41,604 bases of DNA from Bauldia sp. (lineage in GTDB: Bacteria > Pseudomonadota > Alphaproteobacteria > Rhizobiales > Kaistiaceae). The notes under the pieces are model-generated. The model had not been told where the DNA came from. It did not search any database and saw nothing but the letters and a program-made list of their open reading frames with translations. The translations under genes and the position numbers were made by a program. The stretch spans positions 1 through 41,604 of the forward strand of contig JADLGL010000006.1 in assembly GCA_020849325.1 (NCBI GenBank), read 5' to 3'. Numbering within the stretch: position 1 is the stretch's first letter; every line of letters starts with the position of its first letter. Shown here piece by piece: positions 18,194 through 27,523 of the stretch.

Positions 18194-19444
18194 ATGTCCG
18201 CGCTCAAATCCGACCTGCTGCACGTCCTCACCGAACGCGGCTTCATCCACCAGGTCTCCGACCTCGATGGTCTCGACGCCGCCGCGCTCGCCGGCCGGAT
18301 CACGACCTATGTCGGCTATGACTGCACCGGCCCGTCGCTCCATGTCGGCCATCTCCTGTCGATCATGATGCTGCGCTGGCTGCAGCAGGCGGGCCATCGC
18401 CCGATCACGCTCATGGGCGGCGGCACGACGCGCGTCGGCGACCCCTCCGGCAAGGACGCGACGCGACAGCTCCTCACGGTCGACCAGATCGAGGCGAACA
18501 AGGCGAGCCTCCGCTCGGTGTTCGCGCGCTTCCTCGACTATGGCGACGGCCCGGCCGGGGCGGCGATGGTCGACAACGCCGAATGGCTCGCGCCGCTCAA
18601 CTACATCGATTTCCTCCGCGACGTCGGCCGGCACTTCTCGGTCAACCGGATGCTGGCGATGGACTCGGTGAAGCTCCGGCTCGAGCGCGACCAGGAGCTG
18701 TCGTTCCTCGAGTTCAACTACATGATCCTTCAGGCCTACGATTTCGTGGAGCTGAGCCGCCGCTACGGCTGCACGCTGCAGATGGGCGGGTCGGACCAGT
18801 GGGGCAACATCGTCAACGGCATCGAGCTCGGCCGTCGCATGGGCACGCCGCAGCTCTACGCCATGACCTGTCCGCTGATCACGACGGCCTCCGGCGCCAA
18901 GATGGGCAAGACGGCGCAGGGCGCGGTGTGGCTGAACCGCGACCTCCTCGCGCCGTACCTCTACTGGCAGTTCTGGCGCAACACCGAGGACGCCGACGTC
19001 GAGCGCTTCCTGAAGCTGTTCACCACGCTGCCGATGGCCGAAATCGCGCGGCTCGCGGCGCTCCGCGGCGCGGAGATCAACGAGGCCAAGAAGGTGCTCG
19101 CCACCGAGGCGACCGCCCTCCTCCACGGCCGCGAGGATGCCGACGCTGCCTCCGAGACGGCACGTAAGACGTTCGAGGAAGGCGTCGCGGGGGGCGACCT
19201 GCCGTCCTTCGGCGTGCCCGGCGCGAGCCTCGATGCCGGCATCCCGGTGCTGAGCCTGTTCGTGCAGGCGGGCCTTGCGAGCTCGAACGGCGACGCGCGC
19301 CGGCAGGTGAAGGGCGGCGGCCTCAAGGTGAACGACGAGACCCTGACGGACGAGCAGCGGATGATCGGGCGTGCAGACCTCGTCGACGGCGCCGTGAAGC
19401 TGTCGCTGGGGCGGAAGAAGCACGTGCTGGTGCGGGCGGAGTAA
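18194..19444 (+). CDS. tyrS: Tyrosyl-tRNA synthetase
   Basis: This class I synthetase of 416 residues charges tRNA-Tyr. The HIGH motif is HVGH in [14 protein letters not shown], the KMSKS motif is KMGKT in [14 protein letters not shown], and tyrosine-binding residues are seen in [24 protein letters not shown]. The C-terminal S4-like RNA-binding domain ([19 protein letters not shown]) completes the enzyme. KMGKT is the usual bacterial TyrRS variant. The ATG at 18194 has AAGGAG eight bases upstream. A strong terminator follows. Confidence 0.97.
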   Translation: MSALKSDLLHVLTERGFIHQVSDLDGLDAAALAGRITTYVGYDCTGPSLHVGHLLSIMMLRWLQQAGHRPITLMGGGTTRVGDPSGKDATRQLLTVDQIEANKASLRSVFARFLDYGDGPAGAAMVDNAEWLAPLNYIDFLRDVGRHFSVNRMLAMDSVKLRLERDQELSFLEFNYMILQAYDFVELSRRYGCTLQMGGSDQWGNIVNGIELGRRMGTPQLYAMTCPLITTASGAKMGKTAQGAVWLNRDLLAPYLYWQFWRNTEDADVERFLKLFTTLPMAEIARLAALRGAEINEAKKVLATEATALLHGREDADAASETARKTFEEGVAGGDLPSFGVPGASLDAGIPVLSLFVQAGLASSNGDARRQVKGGGLKVNDETLTDEQRMIGRADLVDGAVKLSLGRKKHVLVRAE

Positions 19445-19467
19445 TTCTCCGCCCTACTCCAATACAA

Positions 19468-19497
19468 CGCTCATCCCCGCGCAGGCGGGGATGAGCG
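19468..19497. terminator. Bidirectional terminator between tyrS and the AsmA-like gene
   Basis: CGCTCATCCCCGC (19468-19480) and GCGGGGATGAGCG (19485-19497) form a perfect 13-bp stem with loop GCAG, between two convergent genes. Palindromes of this CATCCCCGC/GCGGGGATG type recur between genes in GC-rich alphaproteobacteria. Confidence 0.75.
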
Positions 19498-19534
19498 GGA
19501 AAGGGGATTGGCCGCGGCCCCCTGAGCCCGATCC

Positions 19535-22500
19535 CTACTGGAACTGGAAAATCTTCCGGAAGATGCCCGGTGCGATCGCGGAGAGCGGGTTCACTTCCAT
19601 CTCAGGCCGGGCGATCTCGCCGAAGACGCGGAAGGTGACGCCGAAGAGGCCCTCGTCGGTGCCGCCACCGAGGGCGAGGCCGAGCACCGGGATGCGGGCG
19701 AAGAGGTTGTTGACCTCGTAGGCCGGGATGTAGGTGCCGGCGATGTTGAGCGTGCCCTCCTCGAAGTCGAACCAGCCGGCGCCGATCGCGCCCATCTGGC
19801 CGCCGCGGAGCACGATCTCGTCGACCGTGATGCGGGATTCGAGCTGCATGTAGGAGAAGGCGAGACGCTCGAACGGGACGGCGTCGGCGGGCTGCGCGGT
19901 CTCGCCTTCGGGTGGCATCATCAGGCGCGCGAGGCCGGGCTCGGCGACGATGTGGAAGTTCGAGAGCTCGACGTTCCCGCGGATGGCGCCGTCGGCATAT
20001 TCGAGCCCGTTGAGGCGGATCACGCCGCCGTCGATGTGCGTGTAGTAGTCCATGAAGCGCAGCAGCGCGCCGGCATCGCCGACATAGCCCTCGATGCCGG
20101 TGACGATGCCGGGCCGGGCATAGACGATGCTGACCGGCTGGCCGTTGAGCGTGCCGTCGATCGAGAGGCGCCGCAGTTCGCCGTCGCTCGACTGGTACTC
20201 GATCGTGGCGTCGCGGATCGTCTCGCCGTTGAAGCCGATCAGCTGCCCGAAATGCCCGGTCGCGGTGAGGGCAAAGGCGTCGGCGGCGCCCGCCTCGCCC
20301 GTACCCGCCACCTCGTCGAAAGTCGCGATCCCTTCGGCGATGAGGCCGCGGACGTCGAGCGAGGCGCCGTTGAGCGTCGCCCGCCAGGCCGGCCCGTCGC
20401 GGGTGACGACGACGTCGACATCGTCGTTCCGCCGGAGCGCGAAGTCGGTGACGGCGGCGCGCATGATGCGGTAGTCGGCGTCGAGGTCCGCCTCGCCGGC
20501 GACGCCGAAGCCATCGCCGGCGAGCCTGAGATTGCGGATGTGGTAGCCCGTCGGGACCTTGATGATGTCGAAGGTCAGCGTCGCGGGAACGCCGGCGCCC
20601 TTGGTCCAGCCGAGCTGCGGAACCGAGACGCGCGCCGGGCCGAGGTCGATCTCGTAGTGCTGGCCGGTTTCCGCCGGCGCGAGGTCGGTCACCTGCGCCA
20701 GCACCGTGCCGCCGAGGAAGGCTTCGAGGTCGAAGCCGAGGCGTTCGCGGCCGGCTTCGTCGAGGACGAGCCGGATGCGCTGCCGGCCGTCGACGTCCTC
20801 CTGGAGCGGGAAGGCGAAATCGACGTTGGCCGGGACGCCGTCGACGAGCGCCTGGCCGGTGACGAGGACGACGCTCGGGGTGATGTCGAGGACGACATCG
20901 CCATTGGCGACGGTCCGGCCCTGGAGCGGGCGGTCGGCCGAAAGGTCGTCGAGGTCGAGGACGATGCGCCAGTCGATCTCGTCGGCAGTCATGCCGGCGA
21001 CCAGCGGCCAGGTGGCGGACATGCGCGCGGCGCCGGTTCCGTGCAGGGCATCGGGCGGCATGTCGAAGGGCTGCAGCGCATTGAGCGGCGGCGAATCGGC
21101 GATGGCGCCGAAGGCGGCGACGGGGCCGATCGCGGTGGCTTCGAGGCGCGCCGTGGGGACCGCGGTCGCGGTCTCGGGGATGGCGAATGCGGCGGCGGTG
21201 ATTTCGATGGTGCCGCCCGTCGGCGCGACCATGAGACCGGTCCCGATGTCGATCCCGAGGCTCGAGCCGGACAGCACGGCCACGCCATCGGCGTGGGTGA
21301 CGGGCGGCACTCCCTCCATCGTCCGGAACGTCACGTCCGCCAGCGCGAGCTGGACCCGCAGCATCTCGGGCGGAATCGACCCGCCGGAGGCGAGCATCCC
21401 GGCGGGGATCGCGACCATGACGTCGCCGCCGGTGATGCGGCCGTCCTGCATGTTGTCGATGAGCCAGCGCCGGCCGCCGTCCTGGAAGCCGGCCGGCCAG
21501 AGCTGCTTCAGCGCCCAGACCGGCATTTCGCTGAAGGTCGCCGCAAGCGCGATCGACGGGCTCGGCTGTTCGAGGCCGACGGTACCGGCGGCGTCGAACG
21601 AGCCATAGGGCGTCGCGATGGTGAACTGGTCGATGCGGATCATTCCGGCGACCGGATCCGCCGCGCCGCGGAGCCGGAGGTCATCCACCGGCAGCGGCGG
21701 CGAGGGTGAATCCCGCGGCGCCAGCACCGCGTTGACCGAACCGAGGTCGAAGGCGAGGCCGCCGCCGGCATCGGGACCGATCGTGCCGGCGAGGACGACG
21801 CGGCTCGGGCCGAAGTCGAACCGGGACGGCTCGATGGCGATGCGGTCGTTCGCGACGTCCCAGAGAAGCGGGATCGTGGCGCCTTCGAGACCGATCGGCG
21901 CCGAATCCGCGCCGAGGGCGAAGGCGCCGGCGCCGAGGCGGAGCTCGGCATGGGCGCCCGCGAGCGCGCCGTCCGCGCCGACGCGGATCGTGCCTTGGCC
22001 GTAGAACGGAATGGCGGAGCTCGCCGACGGACCCAAGAGATCCGCCATCGTCAGCTGCGAGAAGGCGAGGAAGAGGGTGCTGTTGCCGCTCGACCGCGAC
22101 ACCGTGCGATCGGCCGTGACCGACCAGCGGCCGGAATAGCCGGACGCCGAGAGCGCCGCCGACAGGCGTCCCTCGGCGGGATCGACGTCGAAGCGCACCT
22201 CGGCGCGGGAGAAGTGCTGCGGGGTCGCGCCACCGACGTGCCAGAGATCGATCTCGGCGTCGTAAAGGCCGATGCGCTCGAAGCCCGAGCTGCCGGCGAA
22301 GGCGAGCACTTCCGCAAGGCTGCGGTCGAGCGCCTCGATCGGCTCGGCAATGATGTCGAGGCCGGTGGCGGTGGATGCCGGGCGGAGTCGTGCCTCGGGC
22401 GCCGGTGTCGACAGATTGCCGAGCCGGACGGCCCCCGCCTCGCGGACGAGCGACAGCCACAGCCCGTCGATCTCGACGCTGCGGAGCATGGCCTTCGGCG

Positions 22501-22903
22501 TCACGATCGCGACGGGGTCGATGGCGAGGAGCGTCGAGCCGACATCGAGAACCTCCGCCCCCATCGCGTCGGTCACGCGGATGGTGCGGACCTCGAGGAC
22601 GAGGCCGAGGACCGGATCGGTGTCGAGGACGGCGGAGCCGACGGTGGCGTCGTAGCCGGGACCGAGCGCCGCCTCGATCATGCCCGCGAGCTGGGCGCGG
22701 ACGAAGGGCAGCTCGAAGCTCCGGCTCGCGGCGAGCGCGACGAACCCGACTGCCGCGGCAACGAGCACGACCAACACGGCGAAAGTGATGAGGACCGGCT
22801 TCCGCCACGCGATGCGCCGCCGGCGACGCGCCTCGAAAGGCGGCGCCGGAACGGCAATGGCGGTGGCGGTCGGTCGGCGGTCGAGGCGGGGATCGTGAAG
22901 CAT
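19535..22903 (-). CDS. AsmA-like/DUF3971 envelope protein
   Basis: This 1122-residue protein has one N-terminal transmembrane helix (about 37-60, preceded by RRRRRIAWRK) and then about a thousand residues of beta-rich periplasmic sequence. It resembles the YhdP/AsmA (DUF3971) superfamily, whose members form long grooves bridging the inner and outer membranes for phospholipid transport. The C-terminal AsmA-like region includes GGVIRLNGLEYADGAIRGNVELSNFHI. The ATG at 22903 is chosen because GAGGTGAGG precedes it; a TTG at 22987 would add 28 residues without such a signal. It is divergent from the peroxiredoxin gene. Lipid transport is inferred from the family only. Confidence 0.8.
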   Translation of the reverse strand: MLHDPRLDRRPTATAIAVPAPPFEARRRRRIAWRKPVLITFAVLVVLVAAAVGFVALAASRSFELPFVRAQLAGMIEAALGPGYDATVGSAVLDTDPVLGLVLEVRTIRVTDAMGAEVLDVGSTLLAIDPVAIVTPKAMLRSVEIDGLWLSLVREAGAVRLGNLSTPAPEARLRPASTATGLDIIAEPIEALDRSLAEVLAFAGSSGFERIGLYDAEIDLWHVGGATPQHFSRAEVRFDVDPAEGRLSAALSASGYSGRWSVTADRTVSRSSGNSTLFLAFSQLTMADLLGPSASSAIPFYGQGTIRVGADGALAGAHAELRLGAGAFALGADSAPIGLEGATIPLLWDVANDRIAIEPSRFDFGPSRVVLAGTIGPDAGGGLAFDLGSVNAVLAPRDSPSPPLPVDDLRLRGAADPVAGMIRIDQFTIATPYGSFDAAGTVGLEQPSPSIALAATFSEMPVWALKQLWPAGFQDGGRRWLIDNMQDGRITGGDVMVAIPAGMLASGGSIPPEMLRVQLALADVTFRTMEGVPPVTHADGVAVLSGSSLGIDIGTGLMVAPTGGTIEITAAAFAIPETATAVPTARLEATAIGPVAAFGAIADSPPLNALQPFDMPPDALHGTGAARMSATWPLVAGMTADEIDWRIVLDLDDLSADRPLQGRTVANGDVVLDITPSVVLVTGQALVDGVPANVDFAFPLQEDVDGRQRIRLVLDEAGRERLGFDLEAFLGGTVLAQVTDLAPAETGQHYEIDLGPARVSVPQLGWTKGAGVPATLTFDIIKVPTGYHIRNLRLAGDGFGVAGEADLDADYRIMRAAVTDFALRRNDDVDVVVTRDGPAWRATLNGASLDVRGLIAEGIATFDEVAGTGEAGAADAFALTATGHFGQLIGFNGETIRDATIEYQSSDGELRRLSIDGTLNGQPVSIVYARPGIVTGIEGYVGDAGALLRFMDYYTHIDGGVIRLNGLEYADGAIRGNVELSNFHIVAEPGLARLMMPPEGETAQPADAVPFERLAFSYMQLESRITVDEIVLRGGQMGAIGAGWFDFEEGTLNIAGTYIPAYEVNNLFARIPVLGLALGGGTDEGLFGVTFRVFGEIARPEMEVNPLSAIAPGIFRKIFQFQ

Positions 22904-23086
22904 TTCCGGCCTCACCTCGAGCGCAACGAATTCGTCATGCGAGGCAGAGGGTCTCCGGTGCCGCCGGATGTCCGGCACGTGAATCAAGAATGGCCCGTCA
23001 CCCCTTCGGCCACTATATACGAATCAGGCGCGCGGCCTGTCGATGACGGAATTTGCCGCGCCGACACGAAATGTGCAGGAGACGTC

Positions 23087-23557
23087 GTGAGCACGTTGCA
23101 GGCAGGCGATACGGCCCCGGATTTCGAGCTCCCGACCGACGGCGGCGGCACGGTGAAGCTTTCGGGCCTCCGCGGCGGCAATGTGGTGCTCTACTTCTAC
23201 CCGAAGGACGACACGCCCGGCTGCACGGTCGAGGCGCTCGAATTCACCGCCCTCGCCCCGGAATTCGCGGGGGCGAACACCACGGTCATCGGCATCTCGC
23301 CGGACTCCGTGAAGGCGCACGACAAGTTCAAGCAGAAGCACGACCTCACCATCCGCCTCGCGGCCGACGAGGAGAAGGCGGTGTCGAAGGCCTATGGCGT
23401 CTGGGTGAAGAAGTCGCGCTACGGCCGCGAGTACATGGGCGTCGAGCGCGCGACGTTCCTCGTCGCGCCCGACGGGCGGCTTGCCGAAATCTGGCCGAAG
23501 GTTTCGGCCAAGGGCCACGCGGAAGCGGTGCTGGAGCGCGTCAAGAGCACCGGCTGA
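23087..23557 (+). CDS. bcp: Thioredoxin-dependent peroxiredoxin, Bcp type
   Basis: This 156-residue thiol peroxidase reduces H2O2 and organic peroxides. The peroxidatic cysteine is C46 in YPKDDTPGCTVEALEF. It is the only cysteine in the protein: the resolving Cys five residues later, present in E. coli Bcp, is Leu here, so it must work by a 1-Cys mechanism. The GTG start at 23087 is supported by AGGAG five bases upstream (VSTLQAGDTAPDFELP). The conserved Arg is in VERATFLVAPDG. Confidence 0.92.
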   Translation: MSTLQAGDTAPDFELPTDGGGTVKLSGLRGGNVVLYFYPKDDTPGCTVEALEFTALAPEFAGANTTVIGISPDSVKAHDKFKQKHDLTIRLAADEEKAVSKAYGVWVKKSRYGREYMGVERATFLVAPDGRLAEIWPKVSAKGHAEAVLERVKSTG

Positions 23558-23600
23558 AAGGGAGGAGCGGCATCGCGCCGCCGCACTCCGCAACAGAACA

Positions 23601-23615
23601 TTAACCTTACCACAA
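23601..23615 (+). promoter_or_regulatory. Possible CtrA-type site upstream of the M23 peptidase
   Basis: TTAACC at 23601-23606, within TTAACCTTACCACAA, matches a CtrA half-site (TTAA-N7-TTAA with the second half imperfect). It lies 50 bases before the peptidase gene. CtrA controls cell-cycle and envelope genes in alphaproteobacteria. The match is short and unverified. Confidence 0.3.
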
Positions 23616-23665
23616 TCTAATGGCCGAGTTCCGGCGTTTTCGCGACGCCATCGGGGCTTTGGTCG

Positions 23666-24952
23666 ATGAGTTCTGTTTCAACGAGTGCCCGCAACGCCGC
23701 CTTTTCTTCGCGGCGGCGGAAGTCACAACCCCATATCATCATTGCAAAGGGCGACAGCGTCAGGTCGTTCGTCTACCGGCCCAAGCTGATCGCCCTCGGC
23801 ATAGTGCTCCTGATCGTGCTCGTCGGCGGCGGCGTCGCCTACGGGGTCCACACGATGCTGCAGCAGCAGATGCAAATGGAGCTGCAGCAGCAGAGCGACG
23901 GCGCCGCGGCGGTTCGCGGCAACATGCAGCAATCCTACGAGGTGCGGATCGCCGAGATGTCGCGGCAGATCGACAGCCTCCTCAGCCGCCAGCTCGTCGA
24001 GCGTTCGACAATCGAGGAGCAGATCGACGCCCTCGCCGAACGCCAGGAGGCGCTGAACCAGCGCCAGCAGCTCCTCACCGGGCTCACCAACGAGGCGATC
24101 GCCGCCGGCATCGACGTCCTGCCCGCCCTCGCTCCCGTCCCGCGGGCCAACCCCGAGCGCCTGCCGCCGGGCGACACCGCGGCCGCGCCCATCGACCCGA
24201 TCACGACCGGCGCCTTCGACGTGGCGGCGGCGAACACGGCCGCGCTCGGCGCCATCGCCTCGCCGCTCGAGGGCTTCGATCCGGCAACCCAGCTCGAGAC
24301 CGTCGCCACCGCGCTCGCGGTCGTGGAATACGACCAGTCCGCGGCGCTCGACGCGATCGCCACCGCGGTCGAAGAGCGGACGAACGCCATCGCCAACGGG
24401 CTCACCGCCCTCGGCTATCGAGGCCCGGACCGCGCCGTCGGCGGCCCATTCATCGCCGCCACGCCCGACCACCAGGACGTCACGCAGATCGCCGGCGAGA
24501 TACAGGCGTTCAACGACCTCGTCGGCTATGCGCGCGCCCTGCCGCTCGGGCTGCCGGTGGCCAACGCCTCGATCACCAGCACCTACGGCGTCCGGCGCGA
24601 CCCGTTCAACGGCCAGAGCGCGATGCACAGCGGCATCGACTTCGCCGTCTATACCGGCACGGCGGTGCACGCGACGGGGCCCGGTCGCGTGATCTTCGCC
24701 GGCACCAATGGCGGCTACGGCAAGATGGTCGAGATCGACCACGGCAACGGGATCACGACCCGATACGCCCACCTCTCGACGATCTCGGTCCGCGTCGGCC
24801 AGACCGTCGCGCGCGGCGCCACGATCGCGCGCTCGGGCAGCACGGGCCGCAGCACCGGCCCGCACCTCCACTACGAAATCACCCGTAGCGACCGGACGAT
24901 CGACCCGATGCAGCACATCCGCACCGGCCCGACGATCGCCGCCCTCCTCTGA
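23666..24952 (+). CDS. M23-family (LytM) peptidase with membrane anchor
   Basis: This 428-residue envelope protein has a cytoplasmic N-terminus containing HIIIAKGD, a transmembrane helix (about 40-61), a Gln/Glu-rich coiled coil (about 64-150), a linker, and a C-terminal LytM domain. Zinc ligands are present: HSGID near residue 320 and HLHYE near 399-403. It is therefore probably an active endopeptidase that cleaves peptidoglycan cross-links, not an EnvC-like degenerate activator. The ATG at 23666 has only a weak GGGG upstream. Confidence 0.9.
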   Translation: MSSVSTSARNAAFSSRRRKSQPHIIIAKGDSVRSFVYRPKLIALGIVLLIVLVGGGVAYGVHTMLQQQMQMELQQQSDGAAAVRGNMQQSYEVRIAEMSRQIDSLLSRQLVERSTIEEQIDALAERQEALNQRQQLLTGLTNEAIAAGIDVLPALAPVPRANPERLPPGDTAAAPIDPITTGAFDVAAANTAALGAIASPLEGFDPATQLETVATALAVVEYDQSAALDAIATAVEERTNAIANGLTALGYRGPDRAVGGPFIAATPDHQDVTQIAGEIQAFNDLVGYARALPLGLPVANASITSTYGVRRDPFNGQSAMHSGIDFAVYTGTAVHATGPGRVIFAGTNGGYGKMVEIDHGNGITTRYAHLSTISVRVGQTVARGATIARSGSTGRSTGPHLHYEITRSDRTIDPMQHIRTGPTIAALL

Positions 24953-25028
24953 GGGGCGGTCGTTTCCGGGATCGCCGGCCGGCGGGGGATTGCCGCTCCG
25001 GCGCCCCGCCGGGACGCGCCAGTCCGCT

Positions 25029-25331
25029 CTAGGGCCTCACGCCGACGAGGATCATTCGCGGCTGGACCACGCCGCCCCGCTTCATCGCCTCGGCCAGATC
25101 GGCGTCGTTCCTGAAGGCCTCCATCGCCGCGAGGCTGGCGAAGCGGGTGAGGACCAGAACCCTGTTCGGATCCTGCGGATCGACGAACACCTCGCCGCCG
25201 GTCACTCCCATCCGCTCGCGAAGGTCCCGCCCGGCGTCGTAGACGGCCCGCCAGGCGGGATAGTCGGCGACGGCATGGCTGGCGACGGCAAGGACTTCCG
25301 AGGCTGCGCTTCCTGCATTCTGACTGAGCAT
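25029..25331 (-). CDS. Small dimeric alpha/beta-barrel protein (ABM-like)
   Basis: This is a 100-residue single-domain protein. The pattern VLAVASHAVADYPAWRAVYDAG...VFVDPQDPNRVLVLTRFASLAAMEAFRND resembles the dimeric alpha+beta barrel of antibiotic-biosynthesis-monooxygenase-like and related stress proteins. No catalytic residues can be assigned. The ATG at 25331 has GGGAG seven bases upstream. It is transcribed divergently from a LysR-type regulator, which probably controls it. Confidence 0.65.
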   Translation of the reverse strand: MLSQNAGSAASEVLAVASHAVADYPAWRAVYDAGRDLRERMGVTGGEVFVDPQDPNRVLVLTRFASLAAMEAFRNDADLAEAMKRGGVVQPRMILVGVRP

Positions 25332-25409
25332 GATCGGTCTCCCGAGGTTGCGAATGCATTCTTGTGGGTCCGCTCCGATCCGGCCGCCATCCGGCGCGAT
25401 GCCGAACGG

Positions 25410-25427
25410 TTCTGCATTTTTGCAGAA
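25410..25427. promoter_or_regulatory. Inverted repeat in the ABM-like/lysR divergent promoter
   Basis: TTCTGCA (25410-25416) and TGCAGAA (25421-25427) form a perfect 7-bp inverted repeat around TTTT. A second palindrome GAATGCATTC lies at 25352-25361. LysR regulators bind T-N11-A palindromes near their own start; TCTGCATTTTTGCAGA fits that form. Confidence 0.5.
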
Positions 25428-25444
25428 TGCGGTACGCTGCAGTC

Positions 25445-26395
25445 GTGTTCGACTGGAACGATCTCCGCCTGTTCCTCCAGGTCGCCCGCGCCGGTTCGAC
25501 GCTTGCGGCGGCCCGCGCTCTCGGCGTCAACCAGACGACCGTCGCACGCCGGATCGCGACGCTCGAGCACGGGCTCGGCCTTGCCCTCTTCGAACGCGGC
25601 CCGCGCGGCTACGAGCTGACCGCCGACGGCGCCGGCCTCCTCCTCCAGGCAGAGGCGGTCGAGGCCGCAACCCTCCGCCTCGAAGCCGAAGCGGGGCGGC
25701 GCGCGCGCGATCTCGCCGGCTCGATCAGGGTCACGGCGACGCATCCGATCATGCGCCACCTCATCGGTCCGCTGATCGGGAGCTATCGCCGGATCAATCC
25801 GGAGGTGACGTTCGAGATCCTCACCGCGGCCCGGCATCTCAGCCTCGAGGACGGTGAGGCCGACGTCGCGTTCCGGTCGGCGAAAGCGCTCACCGGGGAC
25901 ACGCTGGTGGCGACGCGGCTGCCGGACATCACGGCGACGCTGTACTGCTCCGACGCCTACCGGGAGCGGCACGGCGCACCCGGCAGTCCGGCGGAGATCG
26001 CCGGCCATCCGGTGCTGGTCTATGCCGGTACGCCGGGCATGGAGCGGTTTGCGGCGTGGCTGCTCGCCCTGTCGTCCCCGGCGCGCATCGCCGGCAGCGC
26101 CAACACGCCCGAGGACATGGTCGGGACGCTTCTTTCGGGCATGGGGGTCAGCGTCCTACCGTGCTTCCTGGGCGACGCCACGCCCGGCCTCGGGCGCTGT
26201 TTCGAACCGCCGCCGGATCTCGACCGGGCGTGGTGGGCCGTCGCATCACACGAGGCCTATGGCCGACCGCGCGTCAGGAGTTTCATGGCGTTTGCGGCCG
26301 AGCATATCCGCCTGGAGGGAGCGGGGGTCCGCCGCCCCGGCCGGGACAACGGGCGCCAGAGCATGCCGGCAACCGCTTCCTCGGATCGTCGCTAG
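25445..26395 (+). CDS. LysR-family transcriptional regulator
   Basis: This regulator of about 316 residues has an N-terminal winged HTH ([40 protein letters not shown]) followed by a LysR substrate-binding domain ([34 protein letters not shown]). The ligand is unknown. A GTG at 25445 gives the family-typical start (V)FDWNDLR; an ATG at 25427 would add six residues and falls within the inverted repeat, and neither has a clear Shine-Dalgarno. The C-terminal 25 residues are Arg/Gly-rich. Its stop overlaps the prfB stop on the other strand. Confidence 0.85.
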   Translation: MFDWNDLRLFLQVARAGSTLAAARALGVNQTTVARRIATLEHGLGLALFERGPRGYELTADGAGLLLQAEAVEAATLRLEAEAGRRARDLAGSIRVTATHPIMRHLIGPLIGSYRRINPEVTFEILTAARHLSLEDGEADVAFRSAKALTGDTLVATRLPDITATLYCSDAYRERHGAPGSPAEIAGHPVLVYAGTPGMERFAAWLLALSSPARIAGSANTPEDMVGTLLSGMGVSVLPCFLGDATPGLGRCFEPPPDLDRAWWAVASHEAYGRPRVRSFMAFAAEHIRLEGAGVRRPGRDNGRQSMPATASSDRR

Positions 26396-27523
26396 TCGAG
26401 GTCGGCCACCGGCGCCGCAATCGCCCCGTCGAGGCGCTGGGCGAGTGCTGCTTCCATGAAGCCATCGAGGTCGCCGTTGAGGACATCGGCGGGGCTCGTG
26501 CTCTCGACGCCCGTGCGGAGGTCCTTCACCAGCTGGTACGGCTGGAGGACGTAGGACCGGATCTGGTGCCCCCAGCCGATGTCGGTCTTCTGGGCATTCT
26601 TCGCCATCGCCGCCTCCTCGCGCTTCTCGAGCTCGAGCTCGTAGAGGCGCGCCTTCAGCATCTTCCACGCGGTGTCGCGGTTCTTGTGCTGCGAGCGCTC
26701 GCTCTGGCAGGCGACGGCGATCCCGGTCGGGATGTGCGTGAGCCGCACCGCCGAATCGGTGGTGTTGACGTGCTGGCCGCCGGCGCCGGACGAACGGTAG
26801 GTATCCGTCCTGACATCGGCCGGGTTGATGTCGATCTCGATCGTGTCGTCGACCACCGGGAACACGCCCACGCTCGCGAACGAGGTGTGGCGCCGGGCGT
26901 TCGAATCGAAGGGCGAGATGCGGACGAGCCGGTGGACGCCCGATTCGGTCTTGAGGAAGCCGTAGGCGTTCGCCCCCTTCACGAGGATCGTCGCGCGCTT
27001 GATGCCGGCCTCTTCGCCGGCGTGCTCCTCGAGGAACTCCACCTTGGCGCCATGGCGCTCGGCCCAGCGCGTGTACATGCGCAGCAGCATCGCCGCCCAG
27101 TCCTGGCTCTCGGTGCCGCCGGCGCCGGCATGGATTTCGACGTAGGTGTCGTTCCCGTCGGCCTCGCCCGAAAGGAGCGACTCGACCTGCCGCCGTGAGG
27201 CTTCGGCGAGGAGAGCGGAAAGGCCCTTCTCGGCTTCGTCGACGATCGACTGGTCGCCCTCGGCCTCGCCCATCCCGATGAGCTCGATATTGTCGGCGAG
27301 CTCGCGGTCAAGGCGGCGGACGCCTTCGATCTGGTCGGCGAGCCGCTGGCGCTCGCGCATCAGCGTCTGCGCCCTGGCCGAATCGGACCACAGCGCCGGA
27401 TCCTCGGCGAGGGCGTTCAGCTCATCGAGACGAAAGTTGGCCCGATCCCAGTCAAAGATGCCTCCTCAGCAGGGCCATCGCCTGCTGGATTTCATCGACC
27501 ATGGTCTGAGCTTCGGCGCGCAC
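26392..27523 (-). CDS. prfB: Peptide chain release factor 2, read by programmed +1 frameshift
   Basis: RF2 terminates translation at UGA and UAA. The first 23 codons start at a GTG at 27523 (GGAAG five bases upstream) and end ...LLRRHL at an in-frame TGA (27452-27454). Skipping the T at 27454 continues as [12 protein letters not shown], giving a protein of 376 residues, the normal length. SPADVLNG and the GGQ motif ([17 protein letters not shown]) are present. The anticodon-like tripeptide is within RISPFDS (SPF). The split is the family's autoregulation: RF2 shortage favours the shift. In relatives prfB follows mrcA directly; here about 1.4 kb lies between them. Confidence 0.95.
27451..27466 (-). 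promoter_or_regulatory. prfB +1 programmed frameshift site
   Basis: The minus strand reads AGGAGG CAT CTT TGA C. An internal Shine-Dalgarno-like AGGAGG precedes the slippery CTT by three bases, and the UGA stop is followed by C, a context that is read slowly. This matches the E. coli prfB signal (AGGGGG TAT CTT TGA C). Confidence 0.93.

Noticed and set aside
26392-27523. prfB as a frameshifted pseudogene or assembly error
   Set aside because: The in-frame TGA lies in the exact AGGAGG-N3-CTT-TGA-C programmed-frameshift context of RF2 genes and the downstream frame is complete.
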